Below, in pieces: positions 29,369 to 39,326 of a stretch of DNA of 64,000 nucleotides. A program made the translations under genes and the position numbers. The notes under the pieces were generated by a model that was given only the letters and a program-made list of their open reading frames with translations, was not told the DNA's origin and made no database searches. Origin of the DNA: Diplodia intermedia (taxonomy: Eukaryota > Ascomycota > Dothideomycetes > Botryosphaeriales > Botryosphaeriaceae); contig JAKEKT010000046.1 of NCBI GenBank assembly GCA_021495925.1, positions 1-64,000 of the forward strand. The letters run 5' to 3'. The first letter of the stretch is position 1. Each line of letters opens with the position of its first letter.

Positions 29369-29995
29369 ATGATGCCCCATACTAATCTTCAGTGTAGGCA
29401 CACATACCATCGACGCAGCTCCAGCGCTAGCGAAGCGTCTACCGGAGACAGGCTTCAAGGTCCAGGGCTTGGTTATCTCAACAGATCTTCCGAGACTGCC
29501 AATCTGGCGTTGTCTCCTACATTCAACGATGGTGTCCGCGAAGGGTATCTCCCAGCGAGTTTTCCATCGACGGATTCGGAACTCAATCTCAACCCTGGTC
29601 CTGTGCACAACTCCAAGTGGTCCTCCACAACAGTTGGGAACTCTGTTGGTTCCAACAATGGGAACCGAATTGCGTGCGGGTCGAAGGCGGCCTGTCCGTT
29701 CCGTGATGGCACAGCCGAAGCAAAGGCTTCACACAAGGCCACCCACTTCAAGTGTAAACTATGCCCGGGGCGCTTCTACAGCAAAGGACGCCAACGTCAT
29801 CACGACCTCTGGCACTGCCCTGGGCGGAATTTCCTTTGCAAAACATGCGGTGGCAAAAGGTTCACTTGTAAATCCATACGCGAGCGCCATTACAAATCGA
29901 TACATCACCGGCTGGACATGAAAAGCGAAGCAACGTATCCAGAGGGGGACGGGGCCGAGTTTTCATCGCGTGGAAAGACGGACTGGTCCTGCTGA
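29369..29995 (+). CDS. Small protein with two C2H2-type zinc fingers, start uncertain
   Basis: An open frame of 208 residues from the ATG at 29369. The C-terminal half has two C2H2-like fingers in tandem: FKCKLCPGRFYSKGRQRHHD followed by LWH, then FLCKTCGGKRFTCKSIRERH followed by YKSIHH. The N-terminal part is Ser/Asn-rich. This resembles small fungal C2H2 DNA-binding proteins, but no family was recognised. The frame continues open upstream with no ATG. A plausible intron (GTATGC near 29338 to TTCAG near 29392) would remove the ATG used here, so an upstream exon is possible. No link to the qut genes can be shown. Confidence 0.5.
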   Translation: MMPHTNLQCRHTYHRRSSSASEASTGDRLQGPGLGYLNRSSETANLALSPTFNDGVREGYLPASFPSTDSELNLNPGPVHNSKWSSTTVGNSVGSNNGNRIACGSKAACPFRDGTAEAKASHKATHFKCKLCPGRFYSKGRQRHHDLWHCPGRNFLCKTCGGKRFTCKSIRERHYKSIHHRLDMKSEATYPEGDGAEFSSRGKTDWSC

Positions 29996-30902
29996 AATGG
30001 CTCGCAGAGGTGATTGTCGACAAGAGAGCTGCAGCCGCTTGCAATCGTTTTTCCTACTCTCTACCCGCTTACTCCCTACCCTGCGTCTGTGAACACTGCA
30101 TTCTCCTTGCATTCCTGTTAGACTCTCCTATTTCATCACTCCAGAGCTTTTTCTCTTCTCAGCATTGGTCGAGTTCGGCGACGCGCATCCAGTCGAGGTT
30201 TTTCAATGGAGTATTGTTTTGGCCGTGTTTTTTTGGTTTCAAGATTGTCTACGAATCAATCCTTGTAGAAGCTGGAAGTTAGGAGTCTGGGAGAGGCTTC
30301 AACAGGCGCCAGCCTTGTGTGTATATGAGAATTCCAATTACACTTTACATCATCAAAGGTTGTTGCGGCACTGATACGGAGCTCGGTCCCGGGGGTTGTT
30401 CGGCACATCAATTCTCAACCGTGCCAGCCCAAAACGGAAAGAGGCCGACGTTAGCTCCAAAAAAAAAGATTGGCATGCAAAATGCAAAACGTACAACAGC
30501 CAGGATTCCCCAATGGTCACCCACTTGAGTACTAATTGGCCGGTTCGCAGCTTGAGTACGGCTGAGCGGACGGGAAGCCCTATATTCTGCGACCTATGGT
30601 CGTACGTGAAGGGGGGTGTTGAGGTTTGGGTACATGAAGGAAATGAAAAACTCTGCACCAGCTCCCAGCTCCCAGCTCCCAACCACACCAAACAAGCACG
30701 ACACTTGTCCCAATTCAAGACTGTTTTGTAGAGGGCCAGCAGAGCACAACAATCAGGAACAAAAAAGCATTCATTTCATTTCCAAACGTCGTTCGGCCAA
30801 ATGTGTCCACCACGTCTATGAACCCGTCTATACTGCCACCATATCCTCTACCCAATCCCCCCAAAACAAAAGAAAACCCTTCACCAGGGCAAAAAGAGAT
30901 GA
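29996..30902. other. Intergenic region before the tRNA gene
   Basis: About 0.9 kb with no convincing gene, moderately AT-rich. The only feature is the T-run terminator of the tRNA at its right end. Confidence 0.6.
30891..30895 (-). terminator. RNA polymerase III terminator of tRNA-Leu
   Basis: Five T residues on the minus strand, 7 nt beyond the tRNA 3' end. Confidence 0.7.
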
Positions 30903-31001
30903 TGATGAGGACGAGACTCGAACTCGCGCGGGTTGCCCCACCAGGAAACTTGTTAAGCTAACACCTTAACCTGGCGCCATAACCAACTCGGCCACCTCAC
31001 C
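30903..31001 (-). tRNA. tRNA-Leu (anticodon AAG) with intron
   Basis: The sequence folds as a cloverleaf. The 7-bp acceptor GGTGAGG pairs with CCTCATC, discriminator A. A GCC/GGC D stem, an anticodon stem CCAGG/CCTGG, a long class II variable arm (GGGGCAACCCG) and a T arm GCGAG-TTCGAGT-CTCGT follow. The anticodon AAG is at 30967-30965. The anticodon loop is enlarged by an intron of about 17 nt just after position 37, as in many fungal tRNA-Leu genes. No CCA is encoded. Confidence 0.9.
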
Positions 31002-31219
31002 GTGATTGATGGGGGTGGAAGTCCTTGCTCTCGTTATATACAGTGGAACGGATTTCGAAAGTCCACGAGAACTTTGCAGAGGTGTTGATACGCAAGGAGG
31101 AAAGTGGACCTTGGTGGTTGAGGATTTTTCTTCATGAAAGGTCCGTGGGTTCGGTCGTGCGCCAGATATCGGCTCTACTCCGACGCCTCATCAGCTAGTT
31201 TGAACCGCCTTTCAGAACC

Positions 31220-32623
31220 TCATAATCCGTAGCTCTTGCGCTGATGAACGAGCCTTCCTTTCACCCAGACGGCGGCCGTGTTCCGATCGTCGCCGTTGTA
31301 CGTCCATTTCCCAATACGGTCCTCCCAGCTTTCCCAGCCATATATGTCCACTGGAGTGTCCAGCTCCTGCTCTCCATCTGCTGGGACGGCGGCGAGGCTG
31401 ATGAGTTGTGCATCCCAATCCATGCCCACTTCGAAAGCCCCGATGCGATCCTCCAGACCGACGACCTTGGCACCGCCGCGGGTGGCAAGGTACAATGCCT
31501 CCTCCGTGGCCAGCTTGGCGGCCTCGCCGTCTTCGAAAGAACGGTGTCGGGAGACGAGAATTGTCTGGCGAACAACCTCAAGGATGCTTGGGCTGTATCC
31601 GCCGCTGACATCTGTGCCCAAGCCCATGGTAATACCGCGGTCCAGCAAGTCGCGGACCGGGGCAGCTCCGGAAGTCAAGGCGGAGTTGGAAACCGGACAG
31701 TGTGATATCTTTGCATCCCGCTGTTTGATCAAAGTCTTCTCGGCCTCGGTCAGGTGAACGGCATGCGCGAGGATCATTTTGGAATTCAATAGGCCGGCCT
31801 TGTCGTAAACGTCGGCATAATGAAGGAAGTCCGGGAAGAGCTCCTTTACTAGTTGGATTTCCCCAACGTTCTCCGAGATGTGGGTCTGTGCCAAGATGCC
31901 GTTGTCCTTTTGGATTTTTGCCAGTTCGCACATGGTGTCATGGTGGCAGCTGGGCGCAAAGCGGGGAGTGATGATGGGAGCGACAATGCCCTTCCCGCCG
32001 TCGACCTTCGTCACATACTCGACCACTTCCTTGCTCTTTCTGATCGTGTCTGCGGAACTCTCATCACGGTACCATTCCGGGCTAAGGTCGGAGTCCATGC
32101 AGACGCGGCCGATGAAGGCACGTTGCCCCTTTTCCAGGCAGAGATCGGCAAGCAAGTTGGTGGCGGCTACGTCTATCGTTGCATAGTACGCGGCGGTGGT
32201 TGTACCGTGTGCCAAGGTGCGTGAAATGCAGCGAGCGTAGACGCGCCGGGCTTTTGCCAGGTCGAAGAGGGAGGCCTCCATGGGAAAGGTGTACGTGTTC
32301 AGCCAGTCAAGCAGGGTCGACTTGCTGACAATGCCGGCATTTCCATACTGAGGAGCATGGATATGGGTGTCTACGAAACCGGGGAAAAAGAAGCCTTGGT
32401 CTCTGACCTTGATGACTGTGGCGGCCGCCCAGGTTTGGTGTCGCTCGAAGATGAGGTCCAGGTCGTCGACACCGCGCTCCACAAAGGCAATCTTTCCACG
32501 TTCATCGACGCCGATAGCGCCGTTTTCGCAAACATCGAGCTCTTGCAGTGATTTGGAATGCACAAAGGCGCCGAGGTAAATGGTCTTCCTCAGGAGGTTT
32601 GCCGAGACTGGTAAATCGCCCAT
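31220..32623 (-). CDS. Guanine deaminase
   Basis: A single exon of 467 residues from the ATG at 32623. The frame continues upstream to a TTG, but the family starts at MGDLPVSANLL or close to it. It hydrolyses guanine to xanthine plus ammonia in the cytosol (purine salvage and catabolism). Amidohydrolase-superfamily metal motifs are present: PGFVDTHIHAPQYG (His87, His89), AQTHISENVGE, HAVHLT, HCPVSNSAL and GLGTDVSGG with the catalytic Asp. The segment LLDWLNTYTFPMEASL is typical of guanine deaminase rather than other amidohydrolases. It is divergent from the lipid-kinase gene. Confidence 0.93.
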   Translation of the reverse strand: MGDLPVSANLLRKTIYLGAFVHSKSLQELDVCENGAIGVDERGKIAFVERGVDDLDLIFERHQTWAAATVIKVRDQGFFFPGFVDTHIHAPQYGNAGIVSKSTLLDWLNTYTFPMEASLFDLAKARRVYARCISRTLAHGTTTAAYYATIDVAATNLLADLCLEKGQRAFIGRVCMDSDLSPEWYRDESSADTIRKSKEVVEYVTKVDGGKGIVAPIITPRFAPSCHHDTMCELAKIQKDNGILAQTHISENVGEIQLVKELFPDFLHYADVYDKAGLLNSKMILAHAVHLTEAEKTLIKQRDAKISHCPVSNSALTSGAAPVRDLLDRGITMGLGTDVSGGYSPSILEVVRQTILVSRHRSFEDGEAAKLATEEALYLATRGGAKVVGLEDRIGAFEVGMDWDAQLISLAAVPADGEQELDTPVDIYGWESWEDRIGKWTYNGDDRNTAAVWVKGRLVHQRKSYGL

Positions 32624-33310
32624 TTTGAACGGAATGCGGAACGGGCAAGAAGAAGCAAAAGTAGGTGTAGATGCGAACAGAAGGAAGAGCAACAAGCCAA
32701 AAGCCCAGAAATGGAGCGGTGGGTTGGGGGATTGGCCTTTATAGGCAGTTGTCCAAGTCCGGGGCCCCTGTTGATGGCGAGGGGCGGGCCACAGCCGGCC
32801 AGCCTACGGCCACCTCCGCTCTCCGTCTATCAGCGGCAGAGCGCCGCCGGCCCGCCCGGCTCGTATACACCTGAAGATTGGCCTTCTCCAAACTTACCTT
32901 TGTAAGACGTGGGAGATGCGAACAGACCGATCGCGCAGACGCGGGTCAGCTCCCGGCTTGCCCAGGGCGGCCTTCCGGAACGGCTCCCACAGAGATTAGA
33001 AGCAGTTGGCAGCATCTGAGCTGCGGGAGCTGCAGATCATCCAGCAGGTTCATGGTCGGAGAGCTTCGTCACTATCATTGATGGAAGAACAAAGAGCAAG
33101 GCTACGGGGTGGATGAAGGACAAAGGATGCAGGTGCAGGTGCAGGTGTACCCCGCCATGGCCGGGCGGGCGGCGATAAGGCGCGCCGATTGCACCTTCGC
33201 GTTGCTGCCCCGGCGCCTTCTGCAATTGCGCAACCAACCATCTTCCGTCACACCCAACATCAGCATGACACTTCTACTCTTACACCACCTCCTTTCCGGC
33301 CCCCACGACC
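32624..33310. promoter_or_regulatory. Divergent promoter region, guanine deaminase / lipid-kinase-like gene
   Basis: 687 bp between two start codons. A GC-rich half near the deaminase and a short CAGGTG run at about 33130-33147 are visible. No recognised operator. Confidence 0.45.
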
Positions 33311-34609
33311 ATGGCCTCCCAGCAATCGAACGATGAAGCCCGCCCCATCGACCAGATCCCCCCCGCGAACCTCATCGGCTGCGTAAAGTCCGCCCAGGGC
33401 TTCAAGGTTCTCTATGTAGAGCCAGACTCCGAGATTGTCTCGTTCAAGGCGTCGCATGCCGAAACCCTCCCGAGCGACTTTACTGAGCGCTACCTTATTC
33501 AACCGCCGCAAGATGTCCACCTCCATGTCGTCATCTCCGTCTTGTCCGGCAGCTGCCACGCCGAGAGTTTCTACCAGAAGGGCCTCAAGCCTCTCCTCGA
33601 CGCCATCGGCCTGCACCAGAGCGTTGACTATACTGTCCACCGTACCACATCCGCGACAACTGTCTTCGAGCTCACGCGCGATGTATTCCAACCTCAGGCA
33701 AACAAGGGCGCACAGCAACGGATCATCCTGCTCTCGGGTGACGGGGGTGTCGTTGACGTCGTGAACGGGCTGCTCTCCGGCACAAGAACTGCCACGTTCG
33801 TTGCGCCATCCGTTGCGCTTATCCCCATGGGTACCGGCAACGCGCTTGCTCACTCTTCGGGCATCACGGCCGACAACACAATGGGTCTGGCTACACTTGC
33901 GCGTGGATCGCCGGTGAGGCTGCCGTTGCTCAAAGCTCGCTTCTCGCCTGGCGCCAGGCTCCTGGTCGAGGAGGGCAGCAAGAAGGAAGCATTGCCGCCA
34001 GTCGCGAGCGAAGGCTCTGCGCCTGCCATTTACGGCGCGGTGGTGTGCAGCTGGGCCATGCATGCAGGCCTGGTAGCCGACAGCGATACGGCTGAATACC
34101 GCAAGTACGGCGTGGAGAGGTTCAAGATGGCTGCCAAGGAAGCGCTATACCCAGCCGGCGGCTCCGAGCCTCACAGGTACCGGGCAAAGGTGTCTCGGCT
34201 GCGCAACAAGGACGGACAGGTCGGCTGGGAGGCAGTCGACCGAGAAGAGCACGCATATGTGCTTGCGACGCTGGTGTCGAACTTGGAGAAGACATTCAAC
34301 ATCTCGCCGCACACGCGGCCGCTGGATGGTCGCCTAGCCCTCATCCACCTTGGGCCCATGCCGAGCGACGAAATCATGCGCGTGATGGGGCTGGCGTATC
34401 AGGAAGGGAAGCACGTGGGCGAGGCTGAAGTCAACTACGAGGAAATCGAGGGCGTCCGCATTGATTTCCTCGAGGACGAGGATCGATGGCGACGAGTGTG
34501 CGTGGACGGCAAGATTGTGCTGGTGGAGAAAGGCGGATGGGTGGAGGCGCGCAGGGTGGAGGGCGAACAGGAGCGCGTGGTAGAGCTTGTATGCCTGCGC
34601 GGAGAGTAG
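33311..34609 (+). CDS. Diacylglycerol/sphingoid-base kinase-fold protein
   Basis: A single exon of 432 residues. The DAGK-catalytic nucleotide-binding block is recognisable as LLSGDGGVVDVVNGLL (residues 140-155), followed by PMGTGNALAHSSG (residues 172-184), which matches the family's PxGTGN element. The first motif deviates from the usual GGDGTxxEVxNGL (Ser for Gly, Gly for Thr, Asp for Glu). Members phosphorylate diacylglycerol, sphingoid bases or ceramide with ATP, at membranes or in the cytosol. The C-terminal half has the expected beta-rich second domain (GAVVCSWAMHAGLVADSD; LALIHLGPM). The substrate is not determinable. The altered motif leaves activity open. Confidence 0.8.
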   Translation: MASQQSNDEARPIDQIPPANLIGCVKSAQGFKVLYVEPDSEIVSFKASHAETLPSDFTERYLIQPPQDVHLHVVISVLSGSCHAESFYQKGLKPLLDAIGLHQSVDYTVHRTTSATTVFELTRDVFQPQANKGAQQRIILLSGDGGVVDVVNGLLSGTRTATFVAPSVALIPMGTGNALAHSSGITADNTMGLATLARGSPVRLPLLKARFSPGARLLVEEGSKKEALPPVASEGSAPAIYGAVVCSWAMHAGLVADSDTAEYRKYGVERFKMAAKEALYPAGGSEPHRYRAKVSRLRNKDGQVGWEAVDREEHAYVLATLVSNLEKTFNISPHTRPLDGRLALIHLGPMPSDEIMRVMGLAYQEGKHVGEAEVNYEEIEGVRIDFLEDEDRWRRVCVDGKIVLVEKGGWVEARRVEGEQERVVELVCLRGE

Positions 34610-35076
34610 ACGAATTGATGGTCCAGCTCAGCAGGGCGACGCGTTGAGTCGCGGGGACGCGCGTGTGACGCAATCAAGCAGAGGGCACACGGAGCGCGTG
34701 ACGGTGGCTGCGGCAACCGCACCTGAGGGCGCTCCTCACAGTGTAGGGAGTTGCGCGCTGCTGATAACAACTGAGGCCTGCAAACGCCAGGCCCCGCGCG
34801 CATCCGCTCCGGCCCCTTCGGACCACTGGCAACAGCCCCGCGACTCGGTGATGCTGCGGCTGATGTGCTGGCCATCATCAGCACCCGACCGCCACCCAAG
34901 CCATAGCCCACATTTTCGTCGATCCTTCGGTGCTTTAATTGTGAATGCTGCTCCAACCCCGAACATACCAGCTTGCCCAGGTCCCCGACCGCAACACCTC
35001 CCGCCAAGGCTCGCCCTTTCTCCAGTGGACGCCATCGTGGAAGGACAGGCTGCTCCACGAGCGCACCGCGCGCAGC
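34610..35076. other. Intergenic region between the kinase-like and lipase genes
   Basis: 467 bp. The lipase frame is open from an upstream ATG at 34945, which I consider the less likely start. Otherwise nothing is seen. Confidence 0.45.
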
Positions 35077-38000
35077 ATGTTGCTCGTCCACCAGGCGGGC
35101 AGCGTCAAGGTCGGCGAGATCGTTCGGTGCGCCCCATCCCCAGACCCTTTCCTCGCCCCGTCACTGACCGCCCCGCACAGCTACACCCTCACCTACACCC
35201 CGGCGAATGACCGCATCCTCCCAAGCCCGACCCACCTCCACCTCAAGATCAAGAATTCGTCCGCAATCCCGCTGCGCGCCGCCTATCTCCACGGCCCTTA
35301 TACTCTCCACGTCGCCGCATACCCCTCGACCTTCAATCCGAACCGCAAAGTCGAGAATCCGAAGAAGGAGGGCATCCCGGATTTCGAGCCAAACCTCAAG
35401 GCCGGTGGCTCTTGGGGGTCGCGCTTGCTCGTGCCGGAGCACATCCGCGAGTCTGGCGGCAAAACCAACGTCCAGCGCGGCGCCGACGGCGAGGCCCGGA
35501 CCGTCACCTGGATCATAGAGATCACCTCGCAGATTCTCTTCTCCAACAGCGCGTCTGTGAATTTCGAACTGCTGGTCGGCCGCGACGAGAGGAGTCTGGA
35601 CTATGGGTTTGCGGCTGTTGCGGGACAAGGCCAAGGTGGCCCGGGCCAGGTGGAGGATCACCAGCAAGGCAAAAGGCACGAGGGGCGTCATCCGGCCCAG
35701 CCGAAGGGCGTCTATTCCAGAGCCGTCCGTTTGGTTGTCGATGACACGACTAGTCTGTGGGACAAGCCGGCACTGCCGGAATGGGAGGATGACAGCGGCA
35801 AGTCTCGGACATCGAGGGACGGAAGGGACGTCCATCCGAAAGACGTGAACAAGGTCAAGAGGCGGCAGAATATCCACATCGTCATCGTTACCCATGGTCT
35901 GCACAGCAACCTTGGCGCGGACATGCTTTACCTAAAAGAGAGCATTGACGGTGCCGCAAAACTAGCAAGGGAAGAGGCGCGTAGGCGGAGGAGAGCGGCT
36001 CGTAAAGGCGACTCGGCCAAGGCAGCGCCAACTCCTGGAAGTCATGCCGATGGAGGCGATCTGGACGCCAGCTCGACAGCTCCACTTTCTGGAGGCCAGG
36101 ACGATCTCCCGGAGGAAAGCGCCGAAGACGATGATCCTGATGAGGAACAAGTCGTTGTCCGAGGATTCGCGGGCAATGCCGTTCGCACGGAACGGGGCAT
36201 TCAGTATTTGGGTAAGAGGCTTGCCAAGTTTGTGCTGGGCCTGACATACCCGGACCAGCCTTATCTTCCTGTAAAGAAGGGTATGAAGCACAAGATGTCC
36301 ACCACATTCTCGGCCTCGAAGCCTCCGGCTGATGATGCCATACCGGCGCACTCCGGGAGCACCGTACAGCATCCCGCCCATCATTCAAAGCACGAAGACC
36401 GGGCTTACAAGTACACGAGTATCAGCTTCGTTGGACACTCGCTTGGAGGTCTCGTGCAAACCTATGCTATAGCATATATACACAAACATTCTCCCGAATT
36501 CTTCCAAAACATCAAGCCTGTCAACTTCATCTGTATGGCTTCGCCGCTACTGGGACTGAGCAATGAAAACCCAATGTACGTCAAGTTCGCTCTCGACTTT
36601 GGCCTTGTTGGCCGCACGGGACAGGATCTGGGTCTCACCTGGAGGGCCCCGACTATTGCACGAGGTAGCTGGGCTGCCATGGTCAGTGGTTTTGGCGCCG
36701 CCCCGAAAGAGCCAAAACCGGAGGATCCTGGCGCAAAACCGTTGTTGCGCATTCTTCCCACCGGTCCCGCGCACCAAGTCCTGAGGATGTTCCGAAACCG
36801 CACTGTATACTCCAATGTTGTGAATGACGGGATAGTGCCTCTGCGCACTAGTTGTCTGCTCTTCCTGGATTGGAAAGGTCTTGGCAGGGTGGATAAGGCT
36901 CGAAGAGAAAACGGCCTGGTTGGCACATTGGCAAGTTGGGGTTTTGCGGAGTTGACCGGACAGAACTCGTCCCCAAACCCGTCAAGACTGGCATTCGATC
37001 GGGAAGAGGATAACAGCGGGACTAGCACTCCGGTTGGTGGTAGTAGCAATGATGCGGCTGTGCCCCAACCCGCTGAAGATGCTGTCAATCAAGACCAGAC
37101 AGCGTCCACTACCGGCGAACCGCAGGCAAATCAGTTCTTGTCTGAACAGCAGATGCAAGCCGTGCAAGAAGCAACTTCTCCCACGTCTCCTCGTAAAGCA
37201 AGTGCGCCGAGTACTTCGTCGAATAAGAGTCCAGGCGCATCGAATCCTTTCAGTGGCTTCATCAGCTACCTCAAAGGCGCAACCACAACACCGAAGGATA
37301 AGAAGATGTTCAAGAGAAGTCAGACGATACAGCAAACACCAGAATCAAGCCCTCCTTCAGACACAACGGAGCAATCTCCTCCTTCACATGGACGACCACT
37401 CGCATCCAGAGGGGATTCCACGATAAACAACAGCCTTGCTCCTCCGAAAACCACAATCTTCGAATCGGCCGGTGATATCCTCAACCCTCCGATCCCACCG
37501 ACTGACTGGATAATTGATCCGTCCACTCGCTCTCGGACCATTTTCCATGATCGTGTCTATCATCCAGAAGATATCCCTCCTCCACCAGTGAAGAGGCCAA
37601 AGGGTCTAGCACGGTCTTTCTCCTCCGACCACAGCATCACCAGTGTTTCGACGAATGATTCGACCGAATCGGGAAGTGGGATGCGCGTAGAAGAGAAGAT
37701 TGCTCGGTCCTACCACAAGGACCTCTCATGGCGCAAGGTGCTCGTACGACTAGAGCCTGATGCACACAACAATATTGTTGTACGGCGGATGTTTGCAAAT
37801 GCATACGGATGGCCAGTCATCAAGCATATGTGTGACACTCATTTCGCAGACACTTACGCCGCACGGACTCGGGATGAACGAGAGCCTGCTGTTGACCGAG
37901 CACAGCAGCCAAACGCCGTCATCACTTCGGACGGAGAGGAGGTAGAGGGACAAAGCGCAAAGACACCACCACCGCGTTCACCGTCGGAGATGCGTGAAGC

Positions 38001-38802
38001 TGCAGATGAGCTTGCTCCCTTACGCGAAGAGAGCATCGCGAGCGAGGGCGCTGGCAGTTCCAGTCATCTTCACCCCGACCATTTGCACTCGTCCCATCAT
38101 AGCGGCAAGACTCTTCGTCGAGAGGAAAGCTCGCTCTGGGACGATACGTATTTCGAAGGCACCGAGGACGAGTCGGACGACATGGATGACGATGCGCCGG
38201 ACAATCGCGGTTACATACAGCGCTTCCTCTCCCCTGCACCCCCGGGGAAGAACCGGAAGAAGACGATGGCACCCACCAGCGCTCCCCCTCCCGATCAAGC
38301 CAAGAGAAACGACGAAAACCCTTCCGAAGCGGGCACGAGTTCTGCTGAAATCGCGAGCTTCCTGACAGCAAAGGCCCCGCCTCCGGACCTCGTCATCGAG
38401 GGGCACAGAGGACTCAGTCCGGTCGTGAGCCATAGTCCCAAGGAGACAAGGCCCAAAAGCTCTTCCTCAGTGTCGACTATAGACAAGGGGAAGGCGCCTG
38501 TTGTTCCAACCAGCAGCAGCCCTCCTCCCGCAAGCTCCTCCTCGGCCACGACCCATCCGGAAGAAGTGCCGTTGCCGAGTCCGTCCGGGACGACTGTCGC
38601 ACCGGGGGGAGCGGCGGAGCTGGGGTTGCGGAAGAGCGTGGAGGAGTTGATTGGGAGCCCGGTGACAGTGGTGGACCGACGCGGTAGCGATGCGGCCGGT
38701 TCCGGTACCGTCACGGAGGAGGTCGCCAAGGCGTTCGGTGTCGCTGGATCTGCTTCCGAACAACAGCAATCGCAGCAGCAACAACAACAACAGTCGGGAT
38801 GA
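35077..38802 (+). CDS. DUF676-type serine lipase (ROG1/LPL1-like)
   Basis: I place the start at MLLVHQAGSVKVGEIVR (35077), the usual fungal start, and a 54-bp intron at 35127-35180 that joins GEIVR to YTLTYTPANDRIL; 1223 residues result. An N-terminal beta-rich domain (about 1-230) precedes an alpha/beta-hydrolase domain. This has VIVTHGLHSNLGADM (oxyanion region) and the nucleophile elbow VGHSLGGLVQTYA (Ser near 437). A later NDGIVPLRTSCLLF may supply the Asp. The C-terminal third is long, Ser/Pro/acid-rich and ends in polyglutamine, probably disordered. Yeast relatives are lipid-droplet phospholipases or monoacylglycerol lipases. Because the intron is a multiple of three and has no stop, reading through it also gives an open frame. 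Confidence 0.87.
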   Translation: MLLVHQAGSVKVGEIVRCAPSPDPFLAPSLTAPHSYTLTYTPANDRILPSPTHLHLKIKNSSAIPLRAAYLHGPYTLHVAAYPSTFNPNRKVENPKKEGIPDFEPNLKAGGSWGSRLLVPEHIRESGGKTNVQRGADGEARTVTWIIEITSQILFSNSASVNFELLVGRDERSLDYGFAAVAGQGQGGPGQVEDHQQGKRHEGRHPAQPKGVYSRAVRLVVDDTTSLWDKPALPEWEDDSGKSRTSRDGRDVHPKDVNKVKRRQNIHIVIVTHGLHSNLGADMLYLKESIDGAAKLAREEARRRRRAARKGDSAKAAPTPGSHADGGDLDASSTAPLSGGQDDLPEESAEDDDPDEEQVVVRGFAGNAVRTERGIQYLGKRLAKFVLGLTYPDQPYLPVKKGMKHKMSTTFSASKPPADDAIPAHSGSTVQHPAHHSKHEDRAYKYTSISFVGHSLGGLVQTYAIAYIHKHSPEFFQNIKPVNFICMASPLLGLSNENPMYVKFALDFGLVGRTGQDLGLTWRAPTIARGSWAAMVSGFGAAPKEPKPEDPGAKPLLRILPTGPAHQVLRMFRNRTVYSNVVNDGIVPLRTSCLLFLDWKGLGRVDKARRENGLVGTLASWGFAELTGQNSSPNPSRLAFDREEDNSGTSTPVGGSSNDAAVPQPAEDAVNQDQTASTTGEPQANQFLSEQQMQAVQEATSPTSPRKASAPSTSSNKSPGASNPFSGFISYLKGATTTPKDKKMFKRSQTIQQTPESSPPSDTTEQSPPSHGRPLASRGDSTINNSLAPPKTTIFESAGDILNPPIPPTDWIIDPSTRSRTIFHDRVYHPEDIPPPPVKRPKGLARSFSSDHSITSVSTNDSTESGSGMRVEEKIARSYHKDLSWRKVLVRLEPDAHNNIVVRRMFANAYGWPVIKHMCDTHFADTYAARTRDEREPAVDRAQQPNAVITSDGEEVEGQSAKTPPPRSPSEMREAADELAPLREESIASEGAGSSSHLHPDHLHSSHHSGKTLRREESSLWDDTYFEGTEDESDDMDDDAPDNRGYIQRFLSPAPPGKNRKKTMAPTSAPPPDQAKRNDENPSEAGTSSAEIASFLTAKAPPPDLVIEGHRGLSPVVSHSPKETRPKSSSSVSTIDKGKAPVVPTSSSPPPASSSSATTHPEEVPLPSPSGTTVAPGGAAELGLRKSVEELIGSPVTVVDRRGSDAAGSGTVTEEVAKAFGVAGSASEQQQSQQQQQQQSG

Positions 38803-39326
38803 TACCTGGGTAGGTGGAACGTTGTCGCTTTTTTCTTCCATTTTTACTCGTTTGTTCCCTGCTTTTCGTAATGTGTACGCTAGATACCAAGACTGGGCGG
38901 GGTTGGTACTGCAGAACAGGGGGCAGCAGTCATGCGGAATGATTGCGGTGGGGAGGGGCGTTATTCGCACATTTTAGATCAAGACGGCTGGTGTAAATGT
39001 CAAGGCAGATATTTCCAGTAGTGGAGCTACGTTTGAAATTCTCCCGAGGTTCAATTCTTCTGCCGCCCAATTGTCTTGGTACAGGTTTCTTCTTTGAGAC
39101 AATGTACAGTAACTCGGTCAAAAGCACAACGCCAGAATATTAAAAACAAAACATAGCTGCGAAGGTCCGTCTTTTTGCCTCCAGCTAGCTGAGATATCAA
39201 TCCACACCAATCACCCCAAAACGAAACCAAAAGATCAACAACAACGCTTTGCCGCCTACTAATCAGAAAATTTCAAATCGACTCTCCTATGCGTATCATA
39301 TCAACCATCGGGTTTGATGGTTTGAC
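38803..39326. other. Convergent intergenic region, lipase / pantothenate kinase
   Basis: 524 bp, AT-richer, with two 3' ends. Nothing else seen. Confidence 0.6.

Noticed and set aside
32624..32695. N-terminal hydrophobic extension of guanine deaminase that would resemble a signal peptide
   Set aside because: It begins at TTG rather than ATG, and the enzyme is cytosolic.
34945..35076. 44-codon upstream extension of the DUF676 lipase
   Set aside because: Has an ATG, but the family typically begins at the MLLVHQAGSVKVGE position; kept only as an alternative start.
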